Source: an uncultured Eubacteriales bacterium
Lineage (GTDB): Bacteria; Bacillota; Clostridia; Christensenellales; Aristaeellaceae
Direction of reading: 5' to 3'
DNA: 14,130 bases
Assembly (NCBI GenBank): GCA_900553265.1
Contig: USDD01000074.1
Span: 1 to 14,130, forward strand
Numbering within the stretch: position 1 is the stretch's first letter; the number at the start of each line of letters is the position of its first letter. The position numbers and the translations under genes were made by a program. The notes below the pieces were generated by a model. It saw nothing but the letters and a program-made list of their open reading frames with translations. It was not told where the DNA came from and did not search any database. This document shows positions 1 through 6,825 of the stretch, piece after piece.

Positions 1-159
1 AATGTTCTTCGGAGTGACCTCTTCGCGGATGTCCTCCGGCAGCTGCGCGCGGCGATAGCGGTTGCGCAGCGCCACGGCGACGGCGCGCTTCGCCTCGTCC
101 TGGCCGATGATAAAGCGGTCAAGCTCCCGGACGATTTCGCGCGGGGTAAGCTGAATCAT
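1..159 (-). CDS. hslU: HslU (ClpY), ATPase subunit of the HslUV protease, N-terminal fragment
   Basis: Only the first 53 codons are in the window; the gene continues beyond its left edge. HslU is the hexameric AAA+ unfoldase that feeds substrates into the HslV peptidase chamber in the cytoplasm. The fragment reads MIQLTPREIVRELDRFIIGQ and continues with DEAKRAVAVALRNR and, near residues 48-53, VTPKNI. This is the highly conserved HslU amino terminus (TPREIV, IIGQ.AK, ALRNR.RR, EVTPKNI). The ATG at 157-159 is preceded by AAAGGAG with about 6 nt spacing. It starts 16 nt after the hslV stop, so the two subunits are co-transcribed and made together. The Walker motifs lie outside the window and cannot be checked. 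The identification is firm because of both sequence and neighbour. Confidence 0.96.
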   Translation of the reverse strand, partial: MIQLTPREIVRELDRFIIGQDEAKRAVAVALRNRYRRAQLPEDIREEVTPKNI

Positions 160-175
160 GGTTGTCTCCTTTCGG

Positions 176-733
176 TCAGACCGTTTCCACGATGATGTTG
201 GAATTGGTGTACACGCAGATGTCCGAGGCGATTTTCAGCGCCTTGCCGGCGATTTCCTGCGCGGAGAGATCGGTGTTTTCATAGAGCGCCCGGGCGGCGG
301 CAAGGGCGAAATTGCCGCCGCTGCCGATGGCGATCACGCCGCCGTCGGGCTCGATGACCTCGCCGGTGCCCGACACGAGCAGCAGATTGTCCCTGTCGGC
401 GCACAGCAGCATCGCGTCCAGCTTCCGCGCCGCGCGATCCATGCGCCAGTCCTGCGCCAGCTCGATGGCCGCGCGGGGGAGATTGCCCGAGTACTGGGTC
501 AGGCGGTTTTCCAGCTTTTCGGCCAGCGCGAAGGCGTCGGCCACCGAGCCGGCGAAGCCGATGACCACCCGGTCGTTGTAGATGCGGCGAATCTTGCGCG
601 CCGTGCCCTTCATGATGGTGTGCTCGCCCATGGTCACCTGTCCGTCGCCGGCGATGGCGGTCACGCCGTCGCGCCTGACCGCGCAGATGGTCGTTCCGCG
701 AAACGGGCTGGTGGGTTCGTGCTCATAGCTCAT
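176..733 (-). CDS. hslV: HslV (ClpQ), peptidase subunit of the HslUV protease
   Basis: 185 residues. It is the proteasome-beta-like Ntn hydrolase that forms a double hexamer and degrades proteins unfolded by HslU. The signature TTICAVRRDG begins at residue 14. Thr14 is therefore the expected catalytic threonine exposed by autoprocessing after Gly13. Asp30 in AGDGQ and Lys47 in TARKIRR align with the Asp17 and Lys33 of E. coli HslV. YNDRVVIGFAGSVADAF and IAIGSGG also match the family. The 13-residue leader before the threonine is longer than the single Met of the E. coli protein, and no ATG, GTG or TTG lies between the chosen start and Thr14, so the leader appears real. The start overlaps the trmFO stop by 11 nt, and GAGGTGA about 9 nt upstream can serve as Shine-Dalgarno. 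hslU follows 16 nt later. Confidence 0.97.
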   Translation of the reverse strand: MSYEHEPTSPFRGTTICAVRRDGVTAIAGDGQVTMGEHTIMKGTARKIRRIYNDRVVIGFAGSVADAFALAEKLENRLTQYSGNLPRAAIELAQDWRMDRAARKLDAMLLCADRDNLLLVSGTGEVIEPDGGVIAIGSGGNFALAAARALYENTDLSAQEIAGKALKIASDICVYTNSNIIVETV

Positions 734-2036
734 ATTGACGTTTCACCTCGCTGAGTTCTTCGAGTGCGCGCTCGCTGAGCTTTTCATAGCGATTGCGCTT
801 GCCCCGGACGCGGTTTTCCAGCGGGTCGAGAATGCCGTAGTTGGCGTTCATCGGCTGGAAATTGGCGCTGGGAGTGGAGACGTGGCGCGCCAGCGCGCCG
901 AGAATGGTTCTGCCGGTGAAGTCCGGCTCCGGGCGGCCGCTCAGCGCGCAGGCCAGCCCCACGGCGGCCACCAGCCCCGAGGCGGTGGACTCCATATAGC
1001 CCTCCACGCCCGAGAGCTGTCCGGCAAAGCGGAGCAGCGGCCGGTTCTTCATGGCGTAGTTGGCCCCGAGCATGTCCGGACCGTTCAGGTAAGTATTGCG
1101 GTGCATCACGCCGTAGCGGGCGAATTCCGCGTGCTCCAGACCGGGAATCATGGAGAACACGCGCTTCTGCTCGCCCCACTTCAGGCGGGTCTGGAAGCCC
1201 ACGAGGTTGTACATTGTGCCCGCCTCGTTCTCCTGCCGCAGCTGCACCACGGCGTAGGGCTCCTTTCCGGTGCGCGGATCGACGAGCCCCACCGGCTTCA
1301 GCGGGCCGAAGGCCAGCGTCTGACGGCCGCGCGAGGCGAGAATCTCCACTGCGAGGCAGCCCTCGAACACCAGCTTCTTCTCAAAATCGTGCAGCTCGGC
1401 CAGCTCCGCGCCCATCAGCGCGTCGTAAAACGCGTTGTACTCGTCCTCGGTCATGGGGCAGTTCAGATAGTCCGAGCCGCGGTCGTAGCGCGACGCGCGG
1501 AACACCTTGTCCATGTCCAGCGAATCCGCCGTGACGATGGGCGCGGCCGCGTCGAAGAAGTGCAGCGATTTCGCGCCGGGCAGCCGCTCGATGGCCTCGG
1601 TGAGCGCCGGATCGGTCAGCGGGCCGGTGGCGACGATGCACGGATCGTCGGGAATTTCCGTCACCAGCGCGCTTTCGCAGCTCACCAGCGGGTTCTCGCG
1701 CAGCGTCTGCGTGATCTTCTCGGAGAACAGATCGCGATCCACGGCCAGCGCGCCGCCGGCGGGAACGCGGCAGGCCTCCGCCGCCGACAGAATCAGCGAA
1801 TCCATCTGGCGCATCTCGGCCTTGAGCAGACCCGAGGCGTTGGTCAGCTGCTCGGCCTTGAGGGAATTGGAGCAGACCAGCTCCGCGAAGCCGTCGCGCC
1901 TGTGGGCGGGGCTGAACTTCTTGGGCTTCATTTCCACGAGCCGAACCGGGAAGCCGCGCTTGGCCAGCTGCCACGCGGCCTCACATCCGGCCAGCCCCGC
2001 GCCGACAATGGTGACGGTGGGATTATTCTGCGTCAT
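723..2036 (-). CDS. trmFO: TrmFO, folate/FAD-dependent tRNA (uracil-54-C5)-methyltransferase
   Basis: 437 residues, the normal size for the family. TrmFO makes ribothymidine (m5U54) in the T-loop of tRNA, using methylenetetrahydrofolate as carbon donor and reduced FAD. The N-terminal dinucleotide-binding motif VGAGLAGCEAAWQLAKRG starts at residue 11. The family signature around Cys55 (AELVCSNSLKAEQ) and the second conserved cysteine Cys227 (VFEGCLAVEILASRGRQ) align with Cys53 and Cys226 of B. subtilis TrmFO. The C-terminal half carries YNLVGFQTRLKWGEQ and the second FAD-contact region GQLSGVEGYMESTASG. The ATG at 2034-2036 has AGGAGG 5 nt upstream. It overlaps the end of topA by 14 nt, and its stop overlaps hslV by 11 nt, implying translational coupling. 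In B. subtilis the recombinase gene codV/xerC lies between trmFO and clpQ; here nothing does. Confidence 0.97.
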   Translation of the reverse strand: MTQNNPTVTIVGAGLAGCEAAWQLAKRGFPVRLVEMKPKKFSPAHRRDGFAELVCSNSLKAEQLTNASGLLKAEMRQMDSLILSAAEACRVPAGGALAVDRDLFSEKITQTLRENPLVSCESALVTEIPDDPCIVATGPLTDPALTEAIERLPGAKSLHFFDAAAPIVTADSLDMDKVFRASRYDRGSDYLNCPMTEDEYNAFYDALMGAELAELHDFEKKLVFEGCLAVEILASRGRQTLAFGPLKPVGLVDPRTGKEPYAVVQLRQENEAGTMYNLVGFQTRLKWGEQKRVFSMIPGLEHAEFARYGVMHRNTYLNGPDMLGANYAMKNRPLLRFAGQLSGVEGYMESTASGLVAAVGLACALSGRPEPDFTGRTILGALARHVSTPSANFQPMNANYGILDPLENRVRGKRNRYEKLSERALEELSEVKRQYEL

Positions 2037-4131
2037 CCTGACCTCCTGTTTCCACCTGCACGCGATGGCGGCAGGTCTCGTTCACGCAGACGTGATACAG
2101 CGTGTCCTTCGCGCCGCGCTTCTGCACCATGCGCCCGCCGCAGACGGGGCACTTCTCCTTCACAGGGAGATCCCAGGAGACGAAATCGCACTCGGGATAG
2201 CGCTCGCAGCCGTAGAACTTGCGGCCCTTGCGGCTCACGCGCTCCAGCAGCTCCGCGCCGCACTGGGGGCACGGCACGTTGATGTTCTTCGGCAGCGCCA
2301 GCGTGTGACGGCAGTTGGGGAAGTTGGGGCAGGCGAGGAACTTGCCGTAGCGGCTCATCTTGTAGACCATCATCGCGCCGCACTTTTCACAGGCGATGTC
2401 GGAAATCTGATCCTCGATGGACACCTTCTCGATGCTCTGCTCGGCCTTCTCCAGCGTCTTTTCAAAGGGGCCGTAGAAGTCGGCGATGACCTTGTGCCAT
2501 TCCAGATCGCCGGCCTCCACCTCGTCCAGCTGCTCCTCCATGCCGGCGGTGAACGTGATGTCCACGATGTCGGGGAAGTGCCTGCACATGGTGTCGTTGA
2601 CGATCTTGCCCAGCTCCGTGGGAATCAGCCGCTTGTTTTCCCGGGCGACGTAGCCGCGGTTGATGATGGTGGAGATGGTGGGCGAATAGGTCGACGGGCG
2701 GCCGATGCCCTTTTCCTCCATCATCTTGACCAGACTCGCCTCGGTGAACCTTGGCGGCGGCTGGGTGAAGTGCTGCTCCGAATCTGCGCCGTCCATTTTG
2801 GCGGGCATGCCCTCGGACAGATCGGGCAGCGTCTTGGTGTTGGCCTCCTCCTGCGCGTCGTCCTGACTCTCCTCGTAGACGGCCGTAAAGCCCGCGAAGC
2901 GCAGCTTCTGGGCATTGAAGTGGAAGCGCACGGCGATGTCGGAGTCGATGTCCACGCTGAGCGTGTCGTACACCGCGGGGGTCATCTGGCTGGAGACAAA
3001 GCGGTCGTAGATCAGCTTGTACAGCCGGAACTGATCCCGGGACAGGGAGGGCTTGATGGAATCCGGGCGGCGCAGAATATCAGTGGGGCGGATGGCCTCA
3101 TGGGCGTCCTGCGCGCTCTTGCGGGTCTTGTAGACGTTGGGCTTTTCGGGCACGTAGTCCTCGCCGTAGAGATCCAGAATCATGCCGCGCGCGGCCTCCA
3201 CCGCCTCGTCGGCGATGCGGGTGGAGTCGGTACGGATGTACGTCACCAGACCCTGAGAGCCTTCGCCGGCCAGCTCCACGCCCTCGTAGAGCTGCTGAGC
3301 AATCTGCATGGTTTTCTGGGTGGTGAAGCCCAGCTTGCGCGAGGCCTCCTGCTGGAGGTTGGACGTGGTGAAGGGCGGGGCGGGATACTTGCGGCGCTCG
3401 GAATGCCTGATGCCCGAGACGGCGAAGGCGGCGTTCTCGCAGCGTCTGAGCACCTCGTCCGCGTCGGCCTTGCAGGTCAGATCCTTCTTTTCGCCATCCA
3501 TGCCGGTGAAGTGGGCGGTGATGGCGGCGTGTTCCAGCTTGAACCTCGCGTCGATGGTCCAGTACTCCTCGGGAACGAAGATCTCGATCTCGTTTTCCCG
3601 GTCGCAGATCATCTTGGCGGCGACGGACTGGACGCGGCCGGCGGACAGACCCTTCTTGATCTTCTGCCAAAGCAGCGGACTGATCTTGTAGCCGATGAGG
3701 CGATCCAGCACGCGGCGCGCCTGCTGCGCGTCCACCAGATTCATGTCGATGGTGCGCGGCGACTTTACCGCGGCCTTGATGGCCTTGGACGTGATTTCGT
3801 GGAATTCGATGCGGCAGGCGCTCTTCTCGTCGATGCCCAGTACGTTGGCCAGATGCCAGGAAATGGCCTCTCCTTCGCGGTCCGGGTCTGTCGCGAGATA
3901 GATCTTGCTGGCGGAGCGCGCTTCCTTGCGAATCCGGCTGAGGATTTCGCCGCGGCCGCGGATGGTGATGTATTTCGGTTCGAAGCCGTGCTCCACATCG
4001 ACGCCGATCTGGGACTTGGGCATGTCGCGAACGTGTCCCTGAGAGGCCTCGACCTTGTAGCCGCGCCCGAGGAACTTGCCGATCGTTTTGGCCTTTGCCG
4101 GCGATTCGACGATGACGAGTTTATTTGCCAT
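2023..4131 (-). CDS. topA: DNA topoisomerase I (type IA) with three C-terminal zinc ribbons
   Basis: 702 residues from the ATG at 4129-4131. It relaxes negatively supercoiled DNA by single-strand passage through a 5'-phosphotyrosine intermediate. The Toprim domain begins at once (KLVIVESPAKAKTIGKFLG, catalytic Glu9) and holds DPDREGE at residues 82-88 for Mg2+. GLSAGRVQSVA sits at 161-171, and the active-site tyrosine is Tyr298 in LVTYIRTDST. Three four-cysteine zinc ribbons close the protein: Cys581/584/601/607, Cys621/624/642/648 and Cys661/664/682/687. The open frame extends 4 codons further to a TTG at 4141-4143, but the GGAGG at 4137-4141 lies inside that extension, so the ATG 5 nt after it is the better start. 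It follows dprA by 21 nt, and trmFO starts within its last codons. The smf-topA-trmFO order is conserved in Bacillota. Confidence 0.98.
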   Translation of the reverse strand: MANKLVIVESPAKAKTIGKFLGRGYKVEASQGHVRDMPKSQIGVDVEHGFEPKYITIRGRGEILSRIRKEARSASKIYLATDPDREGEAISWHLANVLGIDEKSACRIEFHEITSKAIKAAVKSPRTIDMNLVDAQQARRVLDRLIGYKISPLLWQKIKKGLSAGRVQSVAAKMICDRENEIEIFVPEEYWTIDARFKLEHAAITAHFTGMDGEKKDLTCKADADEVLRRCENAAFAVSGIRHSERRKYPAPPFTTSNLQQEASRKLGFTTQKTMQIAQQLYEGVELAGEGSQGLVTYIRTDSTRIADEAVEAARGMILDLYGEDYVPEKPNVYKTRKSAQDAHEAIRPTDILRRPDSIKPSLSRDQFRLYKLIYDRFVSSQMTPAVYDTLSVDIDSDIAVRFHFNAQKLRFAGFTAVYEESQDDAQEEANTKTLPDLSEGMPAKMDGADSEQHFTQPPPRFTEASLVKMMEEKGIGRPSTYSPTISTIINRGYVARENKRLIPTELGKIVNDTMCRHFPDIVDITFTAGMEEQLDEVEAGDLEWHKVIADFYGPFEKTLEKAEQSIEKVSIEDQISDIACEKCGAMMVYKMSRYGKFLACPNFPNCRHTLALPKNINVPCPQCGAELLERVSRKGRKFYGCERYPECDFVSWDLPVKEKCPVCGGRMVQKRGAKDTLYHVCVNETCRHRVQVETGGQDDAE

Positions 4132-4136
4132 GGATA

Positions 4137-4141
4137 CCTCC
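4137..4141 (-). promoter_or_regulatory. Shine-Dalgarno of topA, decides the start codon
   Basis: GGAGG followed by TATCC and then ATG (4129-4131). A TTG at 4141-4143 would add four residues, but it overlaps this site, so the ATG is favoured. Confidence 0.8.
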
Positions 4142-4152
4142 AAGTGTGTTTT

Positions 4153-5265
4153 CTATTCGGTCACGGGGGAGTCGAGATAGGCTCGATACATTCCGCCCGG
4201 AGCTTTTACTATTATTCCGCGAAGTTCCAGCATTGTCAAGTGGGAATTGAGCTTTGCCGGAGAAATTTGTGTTTCCTGAAGCAGCTCTTCAAAGGAGAGC
4301 TCCTGCTCTGTCAGCGGAAGAACGATGCGCTTTTCCGTGTCGTCCAGCTCGATTTCCCGCCTGGGACCAGGATTGGGCGCGGGCTTTTCCGCCCAGCGGT
4401 AGAAGTCCAGAATTTCCCACGCGCTGATCACGGGCTTTGCGCCGTCCACGATCAGCTGGTTGGGCATGGCGCTCAGCGGGGAGTAGATGCTGCCCGGCAC
4501 GGCGAACACGTCCCGGCCCTGATCCAGCGCGAAGTTGACGGTAATCATCGCGCCGGAGCCCTTCGCGCCCTCCACCAGCAGCGTGCCCGGAGTCATGCCG
4601 CTGATGATGCGGTTCCTCGCGGGAAAGTTGCCGGCATGGGGCGGGGTTCCGGGCGGATACTCGCTCACCAGCGCGCCGCCGTTTTCGAGAATCTGAGAGG
4701 CCAGCCGGTCGTTTTCCGGCGGATAGATCACGTCCACGCCGCAGCCGAACACGGCGATGGTGCGGCCTGAGGCGGAGAGCGTGCCCTCGTGAGCGCAGGA
4801 ATCCACGCCGCGCGCCATGCCGGAGACGACGATCACGTCCTCCCGGGCAAGATGGGCGGCGATGTCCCGCGCGGCGCGCTGACCGTCCCGGGTGCAGCGG
4901 CGCGAACCGACGATGGCGAACATCCGCTCCTCGTCCAGCGGGCATTCGCCGCGGACGTAGAGCGTGGCCGGCGGGTCGTAGATCTCGCTCAGCAGATGCG
5001 GATAGTCCGGGCTGATGCGCGGAATCGCCCGGCAGCCGGCGCGGTCGAGGGAATCGAAGAGCGTGTAGAAATAGCGCTCGTCCCGGGCGGCGCGAAGGCT
5101 GTGAAGCGTCTTTGCGCCTAAGAAGCTCAGCTCCGGCGCATGGATGTTGTCCCAGACGCTGCGCGCGTCCTCGAACAGGCTCAGCAGCTGGTAAAAGCGC
5201 TTCACGCCCACGCCCTCCACGCTGGAGAGCCAGATCCAGTATTGCTCCATTTCGCTGTAGGTCAT
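4153..5265 (-). CDS. dprA: DprA (Smf), single-stranded DNA-binding RecA loader for transformation
   Basis: 370 residues. DprA protects incoming single-stranded DNA during natural transformation and loads RecA onto it in the cytoplasm. Residues 10-60 form the helical SAM-like N-terminal region. The Rossmann-like core runs from about 100 to 285, with FAIVGSRRCTRDGQ at 116-129, VSGMARGVDSCAHEGTL at 147-163, the conserved GCGVDVIYPPEN around 174-185, FPARNRIISGM at 214-224 and GSGAMITVNFALDQGRDVFAVPG at 236-258. A winged-helix-like C-terminal domain follows a proline-rich linker and spans about 308-365, as in many full-length DprA proteins. The start is 3 nt after the comM stop and has only a weak GGGG-type ribosome site, so it probably depends on coupling. 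Pairing with comM suggests a competence function, although DprA also occurs in organisms never shown to be transformable. Confidence 0.97.
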   Translation of the reverse strand: MTYSEMEQYWIWLSSVEGVGVKRFYQLLSLFEDARSVWDNIHAPELSFLGAKTLHSLRAARDERYFYTLFDSLDRAGCRAIPRISPDYPHLLSEIYDPPATLYVRGECPLDEERMFAIVGSRRCTRDGQRAARDIAAHLAREDVIVVSGMARGVDSCAHEGTLSASGRTIAVFGCGVDVIYPPENDRLASQILENGGALVSEYPPGTPPHAGNFPARNRIISGMTPGTLLVEGAKGSGAMITVNFALDQGRDVFAVPGSIYSPLSAMPNQLIVDGAKPVISAWEILDFYRWAEKPAPNPGPRREIELDDTEKRIVLPLTEQELSFEELLQETQISPAKLNSHLTMLELRGIIVKAPGGMYRAYLDSPVTE

Positions 5266-5268
5266 GCT

Positions 5269-6804
5269 TCAACCCCAGTACTTTCGGTCGAGAGTGCGGT
5301 ATTGGACGGCCTCGGAGACGTGCGCGTCGGAGATCTCGGACGCGCCCTCCAGATCGGCGATGGTGCGCGCTACCTTCAGGATTCGGGTGTAGGCGCGGTT
5401 GGACAGCTTCAGCCTTTCGCAGGAGAGCAGCAGCAGCTCCCGCGCGGCGGGGGACATGGGGCAGGCCTGGGCCAGCGTGCGCGCGTCCAGCTGAGCGTTG
5501 CAGCGGATCGCGCCCGCGTCCTCGCCATAGCGCCGATGCTGAAGCTCCCGGGCGGCGCAGACGCGCTCGCGGATGGCCGACGACGGCTCGGCCTCGGTCA
5601 GATCGGCCAGCCGGTCGGCGGGAATGGACTCCACCTCAATGTGCATGTCGATGCGATCCAGCAGCGGGCCGGAGATGCGGTTCAGATAGCGCCGAATCTC
5701 CGCGGGCGTGCAGCGGCACTGCTGCGTCCGGCTGCCCAGATGGCCGCAGGGACAGGGATTCATGGAGCAGATCAGCATAAAACGCGCCGGATAGGTGGCC
5801 TGCGCGTTGACGCGGGTGATGGTCACGAAGCCGTCCTCCAGCGGCTGGCGCAGCGCCTCCAGCACGTCCCGGCGATACTCCGGCAGCTCGTCCAGAAACA
5901 GCACGCCGTTGTGCGCCTTGCTGATCTCACCGGGCAGGGCGTTGTTGCCGCCGCCCAACAGCGAGGCGTGGGACGCGGTGTGGTGGGGCGAGCGAAAGGG
6001 CCGCTCGGCCAGCAGGCCGCTGGGCGGAACGCAGCCGGCCACGGAGTGGATGCGCGTGGTCTCCAGCGCCTCGGCGAAGGTCATGTCCGGCAGAATGGTG
6101 GGCATGCACCGCGCCATCAGCGTCTTGCCCGAGCCGGGCGGGCCGATGAGCAGCACGTTGTGCCCGCCGGCCGCGGCGATCTCCAGCGCGCGCTTGGCGC
6201 TGGTCTGGCCCTTGACGTGGCGAAAATCGGCGGCGGTTTCCCGATGTGCCACGATGGAAGCGTAGGGAACCGGCTCGGGCGGCACGATGGGCAGCTGGCC
6301 GGTGAGATGCCGCACGGCGGCGGTCAGGTTCTCCGCCGGATACAGCCTTGCGCCCTCGATGCAGCGCACCTCGTTGAGGTTGGCCGCGGGCAGCAGAATC
6401 TCCTTCACGCCGCGCTCCACCGCCGAGATGACCATCGGCAGCGCGCCGCGCACGGGACGGAGACTACCGTCCAGCGAGAGCTCGCCGAACACGCACATGC
6501 CCTCCAGCGCCTGCGCCGGGAACACGCCCATGCAGCACAGGATGCCCAGCGCCAGCGGCAGATCGAAGGCCGGGCCTTCCTTTTTCAGATCCGCCGGGGC
6601 GAGGTTGGCCGTCAGCCGTGCGGCGGGAAATTCGAACCCGGCGTTCTTAACGGCCGCCCGGACGCGCTCGCGGGACTCCTTCACCGCCGCGTCGGGCAGA
6701 CCCACCACGTCGAACATGGGCATGCCGTTGGCGAGGTTCATCTCCACGATGACCTCGAAGCCGTCGATGCCCGTCAGGCCGCAGCTGAGCACGCTGGACA
6801 GCAT
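5269..6804 (-). CDS. comM: ComM/YifB-family Mg-chelatase-like AAA+ ATPase
   Basis: 511 residues, typical for the family. In gamma-proteobacteria ComM is a hexameric helicase that promotes branch migration during natural transformation; in Bacillota the same family is usually called YifB. An N-terminal Lon-protease-like substrate domain (about 1-170) contains VVGLPDAAVKESRERVRAA and the strongly conserved LTANLAPADLKKEGPAFDLP. The AAA+ domain has Walker A GPPGSGKT at 221-228 and Walker B GVLFLDE at 300-306. Next comes a cysteine cluster, Cys347, 351, 353, 363 and 365, around CSMNPCPCG, that may bind zinc. The C-terminal Mg-chelatase-type lid contains LSNRAYTRILKVARTIADL. The gene starts 21 nt after the large glycosyltransferase, with GGAGG about 11 nt before the ATG, and ends 3 nt before dprA. 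The comM-dprA pair supports a role in processing imported DNA. Confidence 0.95.
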   Translation of the reverse strand: MLSSVLSCGLTGIDGFEVIVEMNLANGMPMFDVVGLPDAAVKESRERVRAAVKNAGFEFPAARLTANLAPADLKKEGPAFDLPLALGILCCMGVFPAQALEGMCVFGELSLDGSLRPVRGALPMVISAVERGVKEILLPAANLNEVRCIEGARLYPAENLTAAVRHLTGQLPIVPPEPVPYASIVAHRETAADFRHVKGQTSAKRALEIAAAGGHNVLLIGPPGSGKTLMARCMPTILPDMTFAEALETTRIHSVAGCVPPSGLLAERPFRSPHHTASHASLLGGGNNALPGEISKAHNGVLFLDELPEYRRDVLEALRQPLEDGFVTITRVNAQATYPARFMLICSMNPCPCGHLGSRTQQCRCTPAEIRRYLNRISGPLLDRIDMHIEVESIPADRLADLTEAEPSSAIRERVCAARELQHRRYGEDAGAIRCNAQLDARTLAQACPMSPAARELLLLSCERLKLSNRAYTRILKVARTIADLEGASEISDAHVSEAVQYRTLDRKYWG

Positions 6805-6825
6805 GGGAAAAACCGCCTCCCGTCG

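Noticed and set aside
735..2282. A plus-strand open frame of 515 codons opposite trmFO
   Set aside because: It is a shadow of trmFO in the complementary strand; the trmFO motifs on the minus strand explain the region.
1507..4770. A plus-strand open frame of 1087 codons across trmFO, topA and dprA
   Set aside because: Same cause: it is antisense to three conserved genes, is of low-complexity composition and has no recognisable motif.
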